DNA from: CAJCJE01 sp035948315
Lineage (GTDB): Bacteria > Actinomycetota > Actinomycetes > Mycobacteriales > Pseudonocardiaceae
Assembly (NCBI GenBank): GCA_035948315.1
Contig: DASZJG010000036.1
Span: 47,780 to 111,779, forward strand
Direction of reading: 5' to 3'
DNA length: 64,000 nt
Positions 15,672 through 22,814 of the stretch are shown piece after piece. The notes beneath the pieces are model-generated. The model was not told the DNA's origin, made no database searches, and worked only from the letters and a program-made list of their open reading frames with translations. Every line of letters starts with the position of its first letter. The first letter of the stretch is position 1. A program made the position numbers and the translations under genes.

Positions 15672-18020
15672 GTGTCCGCATCGACCGCCGACGACGACGT
15701 CCAGGCGAAGGACGACCAGCAGCTCGGTCTGCTCGCGGCCACCCTGGACCGGGCCCAGCGCGAGCTGCGCACGGCTGCCGCGCAGGCGGACACCAGAGCG
15801 CTGCTCGAACTGGCCAAGGGCGTGCTGGTCGAACGGCTGCACTGCGGGCCTGCCCAGGCCGTGCGGCAGCTGCGCGAACTGGCCGGCCGGTCCGGTCGCT
15901 CGGAGCTGGAGTTCGCGGCCGACATCGTGAACAACGCGGCGCGGGACCGGATCGCCGAGGCCACGCTGGACTTCCCGCTGGCGGAAGACGTGGAACCAGT
16001 GGCGTTGCGGCTGCGCACCGCGGAAAGCGGCATCCTCGCCGCGAGCGACTCGCAGGCGGTCGCCGAATCGCTGCTCACGCACGCACTGGCCCCACTGGGC
16101 GCGGTCGGCGTCGCGATCTGGGCGGCAGGCTCGGATTCCTCGCTGTCGCTGGCCGGTTTCGCCGGCTTCACCGCGGCCGAGGCGCAGCGCTGGCGCTACG
16201 TGCCACCGGGCGTCGGCACGACCGCGCGGCGCGCGCTGACCGACCGGCACACCATCTGGTTCGACACGCTCACCGGCGGCGAGGCGGTGTCCATCGGCTA
16301 CCGCGAAACCCTGGGTGGCGGCCGGGTCGCGGTGCCGGCCACCGCGGGCGGCCGGATTCTGGGCGTGTTGGAGATCTGCTGGCCGCATCCGCTGCCGCCG
16401 CAGCCGACCCCGATCCAACGCCAGGTGGAGGCGCTGGCCGAACTGTGCGCACACACCCTGGAGAGCAGGCCGGTCGAACTGCCCGGTCTGGACACCAGGA
16501 GCCGGCCGGACATCGCGGAACTGGTGGCGCTGGCGGAAAGCATGCTCGACTCGGCCATGGTGCTGCGCCCGCAACTGGACGAGCGCGGCCAGCTGGTCGA
16601 TTTCCGCATCCAGCACACGAACACCGCGTTCGTCGACCCGGCCGGTCGGTCGCGCAGCGCGGTCACCGGTGCGCTGCTGCTGGAGGCATTCCCGCTCGCC
16701 GCGGCGCCCAACGGCGTGTTCAGCAAGGTCGCCCAGGTGCACGCCACCGGCGAGCCCTTCCGCGCCGAACAGAGCGTGTGGACCGTGCTGGTCGACGAGG
16801 TGCCGGTGACCATGACCGCCGGCATGAGTATCAGCCGGCACAACGACAGTGTGCTGCTCGTGCTGCGCTTGCAGGACGAGGCCGCGCGGATGGTCGGCCT
16901 GCTGCGGCACGCGCAGCGGCTGGGCCGCATCGGCGGGTTCGAGGAGAACGCGCTGACCGGCGAGATCACCTGGAGCAGCCAGCTCTACACGTTGTACGGC
17001 CTCGCCCAGGGCGCAACGCCGATTCCGTTGCAGCAACTGGCCGGCTACGCGCACCCGGACGACGCGGACGCGATCGGCCGGTTCCTGCGCGCCCTGCTGC
17101 ACCACCGCAAGCCCGCGTCGACCGTGTTCCGGCTGCGTCAGGCGGACGGAATCCTGCGGCACAGCCGGGTGATCGCCGAACCGGTGCTGGACGCGGACAA
17201 CCGGCTGCTCGCGATCCGCGGCGCCTACCAGGACGTGTCCGCCCAGCACTGGACCGAGGTCGCGCTCGCCGCGACCCGCGACCAACTCGCCCAGACCGAA
17301 CAGGAAGCGGCCGAGGGCAACCGGCTGGCGCTGCGGTTGCAGCGCGCGATCATGCCCACCGCCCAGGACGCCATCGACGCGCCCGGCCTGCGCATCGCCG
17401 TGCGCTACCGGCCCGCCGAGAGCGACCACCTGGTCGGCGGCGACTGGTACGACGCGGTCGAACTGCCGTCCAAGCAGATCCTGCTCTCCGTCGGCGACAT
17501 CGCGGGCCACGGCATCGACGCGGCCACCGGCATGGTCGCCCTCCGCAACGCCCTGCGTGGCCTGGCGACCACAGAAGCCGGCCCCGCACAGCTGCTCACC
17601 TGGCTGAACCTGGTCGCGCACAACCTTTCCGAGAAGGTCGTCGCGACCGCGCTGTGCGGCGTCTACGACCCGGAAACCCAGATCCTGCGCTGGGCCCGCG
17701 CCGGCCACCTGCCCCCGGTGCTCATCCGCGACGAGCACGCGTCCGCCCTGCCCATGATCAGCGGCATCCTGCTCGGCGCCGTCGGCGAGGCCAGCTACGC
17801 CGAGGGCGAGGTGCACCTCGAATCCGGCGACACGCTGCTCATGTACACCGACGGCCTGATCGAACGCAAGGACCGCGCCCTCGACGACTCCGTCAACGAC
17901 CTGCTCGGCACCGCCGAGGTCCAGCCGGACTCGCTGGAGCAGCGCCTCGATCACCTGCTCACGCACAGCAACGCCGACACCGACGACGACACCTGCATCG
18001 TCGGCATCCAACTGCTGTAG
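15672..18020 (+). CDS. PP2C (SpoIIE/RsbU-type) phosphatase with ANTAR-like, GAF and PAS domains
   Basis: This 782-residue soluble protein has an N-terminal ANTAR-like helical segment (LLELAKGVLVERLHCGPAQAVRQL, residues about 43-80), a GAF domain (about 115-255), two PAS-like regions (about 275-400 and 410-530) and a C-terminal PP2C/SpoIIE domain (about 555-782) with metal-binding motifs GGDWYDA, GDIAGHGIDAA, LLMYTDGLIE and DDDTCIVGI. GTG 15672 has AGGAG eight bases upstream and lies 17 bases after the kinase stop, so they form one operon. RsbU-like phosphatases dephosphorylate anti-anti-sigma factors. The kinase may set its activity, or both may feed a sigma-factor partner switch. Confidence 0.93.
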   Translation: MSASTADDDVQAKDDQQLGLLAATLDRAQRELRTAAAQADTRALLELAKGVLVERLHCGPAQAVRQLRELAGRSGRSELEFAADIVNNAARDRIAEATLDFPLAEDVEPVALRLRTAESGILAASDSQAVAESLLTHALAPLGAVGVAIWAAGSDSSLSLAGFAGFTAAEAQRWRYVPPGVGTTARRALTDRHTIWFDTLTGGEAVSIGYRETLGGGRVAVPATAGGRILGVLEICWPHPLPPQPTPIQRQVEALAELCAHTLESRPVELPGLDTRSRPDIAELVALAESMLDSAMVLRPQLDERGQLVDFRIQHTNTAFVDPAGRSRSAVTGALLLEAFPLAAAPNGVFSKVAQVHATGEPFRAEQSVWTVLVDEVPVTMTAGMSISRHNDSVLLVLRLQDEAARMVGLLRHAQRLGRIGGFEENALTGEITWSSQLYTLYGLAQGATPIPLQQLAGYAHPDDADAIGRFLRALLHHRKPASTVFRLRQADGILRHSRVIAEPVLDADNRLLAIRGAYQDVSAQHWTEVALAATRDQLAQTEQEAAEGNRLALRLQRAIMPTAQDAIDAPGLRIAVRYRPAESDHLVGGDWYDAVELPSKQILLSVGDIAGHGIDAATGMVALRNALRGLATTEAGPAQLLTWLNLVAHNLSEKVVATALCGVYDPETQILRWARAGHLPPVLIRDEHASALPMISGILLGAVGEASYAEGEVHLESGDTLLMYTDGLIERKDRALDDSVNDLLGTAEVQPDSLEQRLDHLLTHSNADTDDDTCIVGIQLL

Positions 18021-18782
18021 TCAGCCCTGCTCCGCGCCCGTCACCGCGGCCCAGCGCCGACGCACCACCGCGAGCGCCTCCTGAGCCGACACGTTCAACC
18101 GGGTCTGTTGGCCGAGCTGTGTTGTCCACTCGTCCTGCTCAGGCGGCGTCCGGAAGTCAATGTCCTGCGGGGTACGAGTCGGTCCGAACCTGCGGTACAG
18201 GTCGGCTGCTTCTTCGTCGATCGCGCCGATCCGGGCCAGCGCCCACAGATCCCACAGATCGCGGGGCGCATGTCTGTCGCACCATGCGGCGGTCTTCCAC
18301 GCGGCGAAGGCCGGCAATGTGGGAACCCGCAGTGCTGCCGGTGCGACATCGCGATAACGCTGATCCAGACTGCGAAGTTCAGTGGGCCAAGGCGGGTAGC
18401 CAGCCGACTTCAGCAGTTGGACCTTGACCACCAACCCTTCGCCGTTGACCAACGAGGCCGGTTCGGTGTCTCGGATCGGGCTCAGTGCGGGCTGCCAGGT
18501 CAGCCTGCCGTAGTCGCGCAGGAGGGCTCGGGGCAGTGTCAGGTCGAGCCGTTCCGCGAGTTCACGTCTTGATCCCACGGCGATCAGATCCAGATCCTCG
18601 CTCAGTCGGCCCTGCGGCAGGTGCGAGCGAGCAAGAGCGGTACCACCGAAGAAGATCACGTCGTCGGCGAAGCGTTGGGCGAGCACTGCCAACAACAAGG
18701 ACAACACGTGGTCTCGCTCGATCTGCGCGCTCGCCACGCCGAACTGGGCGGCGACTTGGTCGCGTTGCGTCAGGTCCAACAT
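18021..18782 (-). CDS. abiEii: AbiEii-type nucleotidyltransferase toxin
   Basis: The 253-residue protein carries the nucleotidyltransferase motifs of AbiEii/MenT-type toxins: FFGGTALARSHL (GGT-x-L) followed by RLSEDLDLIA with the metal-binding Asp pair, then a helical C-terminal domain. Family members inactivate tRNA or other targets by nucleotide transfer and cause abortive infection or growth arrest. ATG 18782 is six bases after the stop of the AbiEi gene, the standard antitoxin-first order of type IV AbiE systems. The pair is noticeably less GC-biased than its neighbours, consistent with acquisition. Confidence 0.88.
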   Translation of the reverse strand: MLDLTQRDQVAAQFGVASAQIERDHVLSLLLAVLAQRFADDVIFFGGTALARSHLPQGRLSEDLDLIAVGSRRELAERLDLTLPRALLRDYGRLTWQPALSPIRDTEPASLVNGEGLVVKVQLLKSAGYPPWPTELRSLDQRYRDVAPAALRVPTLPAFAAWKTAAWCDRHAPRDLWDLWALARIGAIDEEAADLYRRFGPTRTPQDIDFRTPPEQDEWTTQLGQQTRLNVSAQEALAVVRRRWAAVTGAEQG

Positions 18783-18788
18783 CGTGCG

Positions 18789-19451
18789 TCACGCCGCGAT
18801 CCGCACGGCGCGGTCGCGCGCCGCGCCGAGGCGTTGTCGGGTCGCCAGGTCGTCGAGCAGGTCACGATCACAGCGGGCCAGCAGGGTGTGGACGGCGGCC
18901 GGAACGTCGGCGCGTGCGTTGCCGAGTGTCGGCCGGTGGGCCAGGTCGAGAACGGTCTGCTCCAGGGTTGTCACCAGCGTCCGACCAAGATCGGTCGGCA
19001 TCCGCTCCACTTCGAGTCGGTCTACGTCGCGCTTGACGAACACCACGAGGGCATCACGATCCTTCAGGTTCACGGCGGGCCGTTGCCGTGGAATGGCCAC
19101 TACCGCTGTGGCGAGTGCGCGCGGAATCGCGCCGTGGACCCGTGCCGCGCTCACGCCCATCAGCACGGCGTTGTCCGGGCCGTACGTGGCGACGGCGATG
19201 CCCGCCGCAACGGCTTCCAAGGTCGGTTTCCAGTCCGTTCCGCGTTGATCCAGCGGTACGACGGTGTAGTAACCGTTCGCCACGTGCCGGACTTCGCCAT
19301 TCGCGGCCAGGCGGGCCAGCTGCTGGCGCGGCTGGGCGTACACGGCGCTCGCGTCCGCCGGTCGGAGGGTCCGCATGGGCAGCCGGGCAAGCTGGGTCAG
19401 CGCACGTCCGCGTCCCGGTGCGTCCGCCACAAGCCCACCTCGCTCTGTCAT
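18789..19451 (-). CDS. abiEi: AbiEi-type antitoxin / transcriptional repressor
   Basis: This 220-residue protein lies directly upstream of the toxin gene. It has an N-terminal winged-helix region (residues about 15-75, with VYAQPRQQLARLAANGEVRHVANGYYTV) followed by an AbiEi-like domain containing YGPDNAVLMGVSAARVHGAIPRAL and AVVAIPRQRP. AbiEi proteins repress their own promoter by binding inverted repeats and neutralise the toxin without forming a stable complex. ATG 19451 is chosen because promoter-like and operator sequences lie immediately upstream; the open frame extends further but through that operator. Confidence 0.85.
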   Translation of the reverse strand: MTERGGLVADAPGRGRALTQLARLPMRTLRPADASAVYAQPRQQLARLAANGEVRHVANGYYTVVPLDQRGTDWKPTLEAVAAGIAVATYGPDNAVLMGVSAARVHGAIPRALATAVVAIPRQRPAVNLKDRDALVVFVKRDVDRLEVERMPTDLGRTLVTTLEQTVLDLAHRPTLGNARADVPAAVHTLLARCDRDLLDDLATRQRLGAARDRAVRIAA

Positions 19452-19452
19452 C

Positions 19453-19493
19453 AGTACGACAAACGTCACCTCAGAGGATACCTTCGTCGTACT
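19453..19493 (-). promoter_or_regulatory. Inverted repeat and promoter of the AbiE operon
   Basis: Perfect 8-bp arms AGTACGAC (19453-19460) and GTCGTACT (19486-19493) flank a 25-bp spacer that contains, on the minus strand, a -10-like TATCCT (19480-19475). The inner arm ends one base before the AbiEi start codon. AbiEi antitoxins are known to bind inverted repeats in their own promoter, so this is a likely autoregulatory site. Confidence 0.65.
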
Positions 19494-19507
19494 CGGCGTG
19501 GCGAGCG

Positions 19508-19837
19508 TCAGCGCCGGTGTGTTGATTCCACCGTGTACAGGTGCGGGTCCACGGCTTCCGACAGCGCCGTCAGCTCGGTCATGTGCTGCTGAGCGGCGGG
19601 ATTGCGGAGCATGGCCTGGAATGCCTCCACGGACTCCCACTGGGCGTAGTTGACCACCCTGGTGCCATCGCTGCTGGCGTGGATACTCGTCGCGATGAAT
19701 CCGGGCAGGTGCCGCATCGTCTCCTCGGTGGTCCGGTTCAGCAGGTCGACGATGTCGCGTTGCCGTTGCGGCGCGACCGTGAACGTGTTGATCAGCGTGG
19801 CGATCGACGCGCCTGCCGTGATGGTGGTCGTGGTCAT
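19508..19837 (-). CDS. Antibiotic biosynthesis monooxygenase (ABM)-domain protein
   Basis: This 109-residue protein has the dimeric ferredoxin-like ABM pattern: TLINTFTVAPQRQRDIVDLLNRTTEETMRHLPGFIATSIHASSDGTRVVNYAQWESVEAF. Its ATG 19837 is preceded by AAGGAG. ABM proteins include cofactor-free monooxygenases of aromatic polyketides and haem-degrading enzymes, but many have unknown roles. It lies 52 bp downstream of the SARP gene in the same direction. Whether it is a real target or a passenger of a deletion that shortened the SARP is unclear. Confidence 0.82.
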   Translation of the reverse strand: MTTTTITAGASIATLINTFTVAPQRQRDIVDLLNRTTEETMRHLPGFIATSIHASSDGTRVVNYAQWESVEAFQAMLRNPAAQQHMTELTALSEAVDPHLYTVESTHRR

Positions 19838-19889
19838 GGCTCCTTCATAGCAGCGCTTCGCACACGGAACATCCAGCGCAGATCGTGCG

Positions 19890-21434
19890 TCACGAGGCCA
19901 TGTTCGCCCGGGGTCCGGCCATGCTCGACTCCGGGAGGGGGGCGAGGTCGATGATGTCGCCGCCGCGACGCTCGATGCCCATGCGCAGCCGGGTCACGTC
20001 CTTGCGGCCGATGGCCGGGCGGGAGCTCGCGACGAGCAGCAGCGGTTCCTGGAGGGTCGCGACGGACAGCCGGTGCCAGAGCAGAACGGTCGCCTCGTCG
20101 GCCCACTGCAGGTCGTCGACGACGAGCACCATCGGGCCGCGCGCGCAGCGTTCGGTGACGATGGCGAGCAGTTGGTTCACGCCGACCACGACCGGGTCGC
20201 CGCCGGACCAGGTGCGCGGGGCCGCGCTGCCGCCAGGTTGGCGCCAGCCGATGCCGGCCGCGTTGGACAGCAGGGAGTCCGCTGTCACGCCAAGGCATTC
20301 CAGCATCACGCGCAGCGGTGAGCGCCTGCTGAACTCGTCGGCCATGGCCCAGGCGACCTGCACGCCGTTGCCGCCGATGTCGGCGAGCGCGGTGCTGAGC
20401 AGTTCGGACTTGCCGCTGCCGGGGTCTCCCTCGATCCACACCGAGCCGCCGTTGCCCGCGTAGAGGTTGGCGACCAGGGCGCGGAGCCTGCGCAGTTCGG
20501 GCGCGCGGGCCGCTTCGGTGCGGCGGTTCGCGCGCGGCGCGGGCGGGGCCGGCAGGCTCGGTTCGGCGCGGCGTGGCGACTCGGTGCGCGGGCGGACGAT
20601 CGTCGGCCGGTCCTGCGCAGGCGTTGGCGGGTCGAGGGCGGGGTCGCCGGCGAGAATCTGTTCGTGCACCTTGCGCAGCGCCGGTCCCGGTTCGATACCC
20701 AGTTCGTCGACCAGCGCGCGGCGCGCCTCGCGGAAGACCTCCAGCGCTTCGACGTGCCGGCCGCTCCAGTACAGCGCGATCATCAGCGCGGCGCGCAAGG
20801 ATTCGCGCAGCGGGTGCGCGCGGACCAGCGCGGCGAGTTCGGTGGCCAGTTCCGGTCGGCCGCCCGCCGCGAGCATGGCGCCTGCCCAGCTCTCGGTGGT
20901 GACCAGGTGCAGTTCGCCGAGGCGATCACGCATGGTCTGGGCGAACGGGCCGGGCACGCCGGAGAGGGCGTCGCCGCGCCACAGTTCGCGGGCGGCTTCC
21001 AGGTCGCGCACGGCGCGGGCCGGGTCGCGCCGCTCCAGCCACTCGTGCGCGGAGTGCCGAAGCATGTCGAACCGCTCGGCGTCCAGCGCGCCGGGGGCCA
21101 GCCGCAGTACGTAGCCGACCCGGTCGCTGGTGAGCAGGTCGCCAGGGGCCCAGCGGGAGCGACGTGGTTCGAGGCTGCGGCGCAGGCCGCAGATGTAGGT
21201 GTAGACGCTGCCCTGCGCGCTGGCAGGCGGCGCGTCGCCCCAGACCGCCTCGATCAGCTCGCGCCGGGTGACGACCCGGTTGGCCCGCATCGCCAGGACC
21301 GCGAACACGGCGCGCTGCCGGGCCGGGCCCAACGCGATTTCCTGGTCGCCGATTCTGGCGTGGACCGGTCCGAGTACGTCGACGCAGAGATCCCCCTGCG
21401 CACCGTCCGGCTGCTGTGCTTCGTCCTCATGCAT
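19890..21434 (-). CDS. SARP/AfsR-like regulator (OmpR-type DNA-binding, BTAD, AAA), C-terminally short
   Basis: The protein has 514 residues. An OmpR-like winged helix (residues about 15-105, with RQRAVFAVLAMRANRVVTRRELIEAVWG) is followed by a bacterial transcriptional activation domain (about 110-250) and a STAND/AAA ATPase segment with Walker A GDPGSGKSE and Walker B MVLVVDDLQWAD. It stops abruptly after IIDLAPLPESSMAGPRANMAS, where relatives continue through the ATPase lid and often a TPR or LuxR domain. It could be a deletion derivative or a natural short form. SARPs activate antibiotic pathway promoters by binding direct repeats. Confidence 0.88.
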   Translation of the reverse strand: MHEDEAQQPDGAQGDLCVDVLGPVHARIGDQEIALGPARQRAVFAVLAMRANRVVTRRELIEAVWGDAPPASAQGSVYTYICGLRRSLEPRRSRWAPGDLLTSDRVGYVLRLAPGALDAERFDMLRHSAHEWLERRDPARAVRDLEAARELWRGDALSGVPGPFAQTMRDRLGELHLVTTESWAGAMLAAGGRPELATELAALVRAHPLRESLRAALMIALYWSGRHVEALEVFREARRALVDELGIEPGPALRKVHEQILAGDPALDPPTPAQDRPTIVRPRTESPRRAEPSLPAPPAPRANRRTEAARAPELRRLRALVANLYAGNGGSVWIEGDPGSGKSELLSTALADIGGNGVQVAWAMADEFSRRSPLRVMLECLGVTADSLLSNAAGIGWRQPGGSAAPRTWSGGDPVVVGVNQLLAIVTERCARGPMVLVVDDLQWADEATVLLWHRLSVATLQEPLLLVASSRPAIGRKDVTRLRMGIERRGGDIIDLAPLPESSMAGPRANMAS

Positions 21435-21577
21435 GCCGCTACCCCTGTCGTGCCCTTCCCGACACTGCCAGAACCTTCTACGGTCCGGCGGCGAGAAGAG
21501 ATTGCGAAGTTCGGAAATTCGCCGCTGAGTGGTCCGTGTCCCGACGACCGGAACGTGACGGCGGTAGTGTCATTGCG

Positions 21578-22018
21578 GTGACCACCAGTGATACCGCACC
21601 GGGTTACACCGAACAGATCGCCGTGTTCGCGGAAGACCTCGATCAGATGGGCATCGTGCATTACACGAGGTACCCGAATCTGCTCGATCGCGCGCTGGTC
21701 GGATTTCTCGCCTCGACCGGCGGCGAGTTGCCGGACGGCCTGCTCTCACCTGCGCGGACATACGAAGCGGTGTGCGAGTTCTCGATCGCTTACCGGGCGC
21801 CGATCCACCAGGTAGGCCCGCTTGATGTGCATTTCTGGCTGGAGAAACTCGGCAGGACGTCGTTGGTGCTGCGGTTCCGCTTTCAACGCGGGGAAACCGT
21901 GCACGCGGAAGGCCGACGGGTCAGCGTCAAGGTCGACTCGACATCCGGTCGACCGACCCCGTGGTCGACCGAATTGCGCGAGTTCTTCCGAGATTCTTCC
22001 AAGAATCGGCAGCCGTAA
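21578..22018 (+). CDS. Hotdog-fold acyl-CoA thioesterase (4HBT family)
   Basis: This 146-residue protein carries the 4-hydroxybenzoyl-CoA thioesterase signature FAEDLDQMGIVHYTRYPNLL near residue 15, with the catalytic Asp and the conserved YxRY segment, followed by the long central helix and strands FSIAYRAPIHQVGPLDVHFWL. The start is GTG 21578 (VTTSDTAPGY). It is divergent from the SARP gene with about 140 bp between, so it may be a SARP target. It would hydrolyse an acyl-CoA or acyl-carrier thioester in the cytoplasm; the substrate is unknown. Confidence 0.86.
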   Translation: MTTSDTAPGYTEQIAVFAEDLDQMGIVHYTRYPNLLDRALVGFLASTGGELPDGLLSPARTYEAVCEFSIAYRAPIHQVGPLDVHFWLEKLGRTSLVLRFRFQRGETVHAEGRRVSVKVDSTSGRPTPWSTELREFFRDSSKNRQP

Positions 22019-22062
22019 TAAATTGGAAATGACCGAAAGGGTTGACGAATAGCGCGCGGCCG

Positions 22063-22656
22063 CTACGCCGGGCGCACCGCGCGCAACTGCGCGGCGAGGA
22101 TGGCGAACCTGCTGTTCGGCGGTTCCCAGGTCCAACTCTGCACGTCGACGAAGCCCGCGGCGCGCACCGCGTCGGCGAGGCCGCCGGGCAGCCGGCGTTC
22201 GTGCGCGGAGACCAGCAGCCGCCCACCGGGACGCAGCACCCGGAACGCCTCGACCAGGCCGGCTTCCCGGTCCGGCCAGAGCATCACGTTGTTGACCGAG
22301 AACAGCACGTCCACGCTGGCGTAGTCCTGGCCGGTGTGCTCGGCGTCGCCCTCGACCACCCGCACCGTGCCCTTGGCGACGAGATCGGCGCAGCGGCGCT
22401 CGCAACTGTGCCGCATCAGCTCGGAGGGCTCGACGCCGATGGCCAGCGCGGCCCGCTCCCCCGCCGCCGCCAGTCCGACCCCCGGACCGGGGCCGAGCAC
22501 CAGCACCGTCTCGGTGTCGGCGATGCCGGCGAGCCGGACCAGGCGTCGTTCCGTCTCGGCGTTGCCGTGCGCCATGAGCGCGCCGCCGATCCGGCCGAGC
22601 GGGCCGGACGGCAGCCCGAATCCCTGGGTCGTGAGTAGTTCGGTGAAGCTCGCCAT
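22063..22656 (-). CDS. Class I SAM-dependent methyltransferase
   Basis: The 197-residue protein starts at ATG 22656 (MASFTELLTTQGFGL). SAM motif I is TVLVLGPGPGVGLAAA, the acidic residue is in IGVEPSEL, and motif post-I and II are visible in VRVVEGDAEHTG and VDVLFSVNNVMLW. The LRPGGRLLVSAH segment is typical of UbiE-like enzymes. The target, a small molecule or lipid, is unknown. It is convergent with the thioesterase gene, 45 bp away, and its start points toward the terminator of the beta-helix gene. Confidence 0.88.
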   Translation of the reverse strand: MASFTELLTTQGFGLPSGPLGRIGGALMAHGNAETERRLVRLAGIADTETVLVLGPGPGVGLAAAGERAALAIGVEPSELMRHSCERRCADLVAKGTVRVVEGDAEHTGQDYASVDVLFSVNNVMLWPDREAGLVEAFRVLRPGGRLLVSAHERRLPGGLADAVRAAGFVDVQSWTWEPPNSRFAILAAQLRAVRPA

Positions 22657-22737
22657 GACTCCAGTGCAACACGCTGACCAGCGGTTTACATCGGGGATGA
22701 CCCTGAGCCGTGCTTGTTGAAAGCTTGTCGAAAGACG

Positions 22738-22781
22738 GAAACGGTGCGCCACGGCCGGGACGTGCCGTGGCGCACCGTTTC
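22738..22781 (-). terminator. Strong hairpin downstream of the beta-helix protein gene
   Basis: An 18-bp perfect stem has arms 22738-22755 and 22764-22781 with an 8-base loop, 33 bases beyond the stop at 22815 of the leftward secreted-protein gene. There is no clear U-run, as is usual in high-GC actinobacterial terminators. Confidence 0.8.
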
Positions 22782-22814
22782 GCTGTTCACTCCACCTGTG
22801 GATTGGCTCCGGTG

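Noticed and set aside
11143..15681. A 1,512-codon open frame antisense to the HAMP kinase
   Set aside because: It is a mirror of the high-GC repeats on the opposite strand, rich in Arg, His, Val and Gly, without domains. The plus-strand frame carries clear HAMP, GAF, kinase and receiver motifs.
15585..18011. An 808-codon leftward open frame across the PP2C gene
   Set aside because: There are no recognisable motifs and the composition is typical of an antisense shadow. The plus-strand protein has all phosphatase metal motifs.
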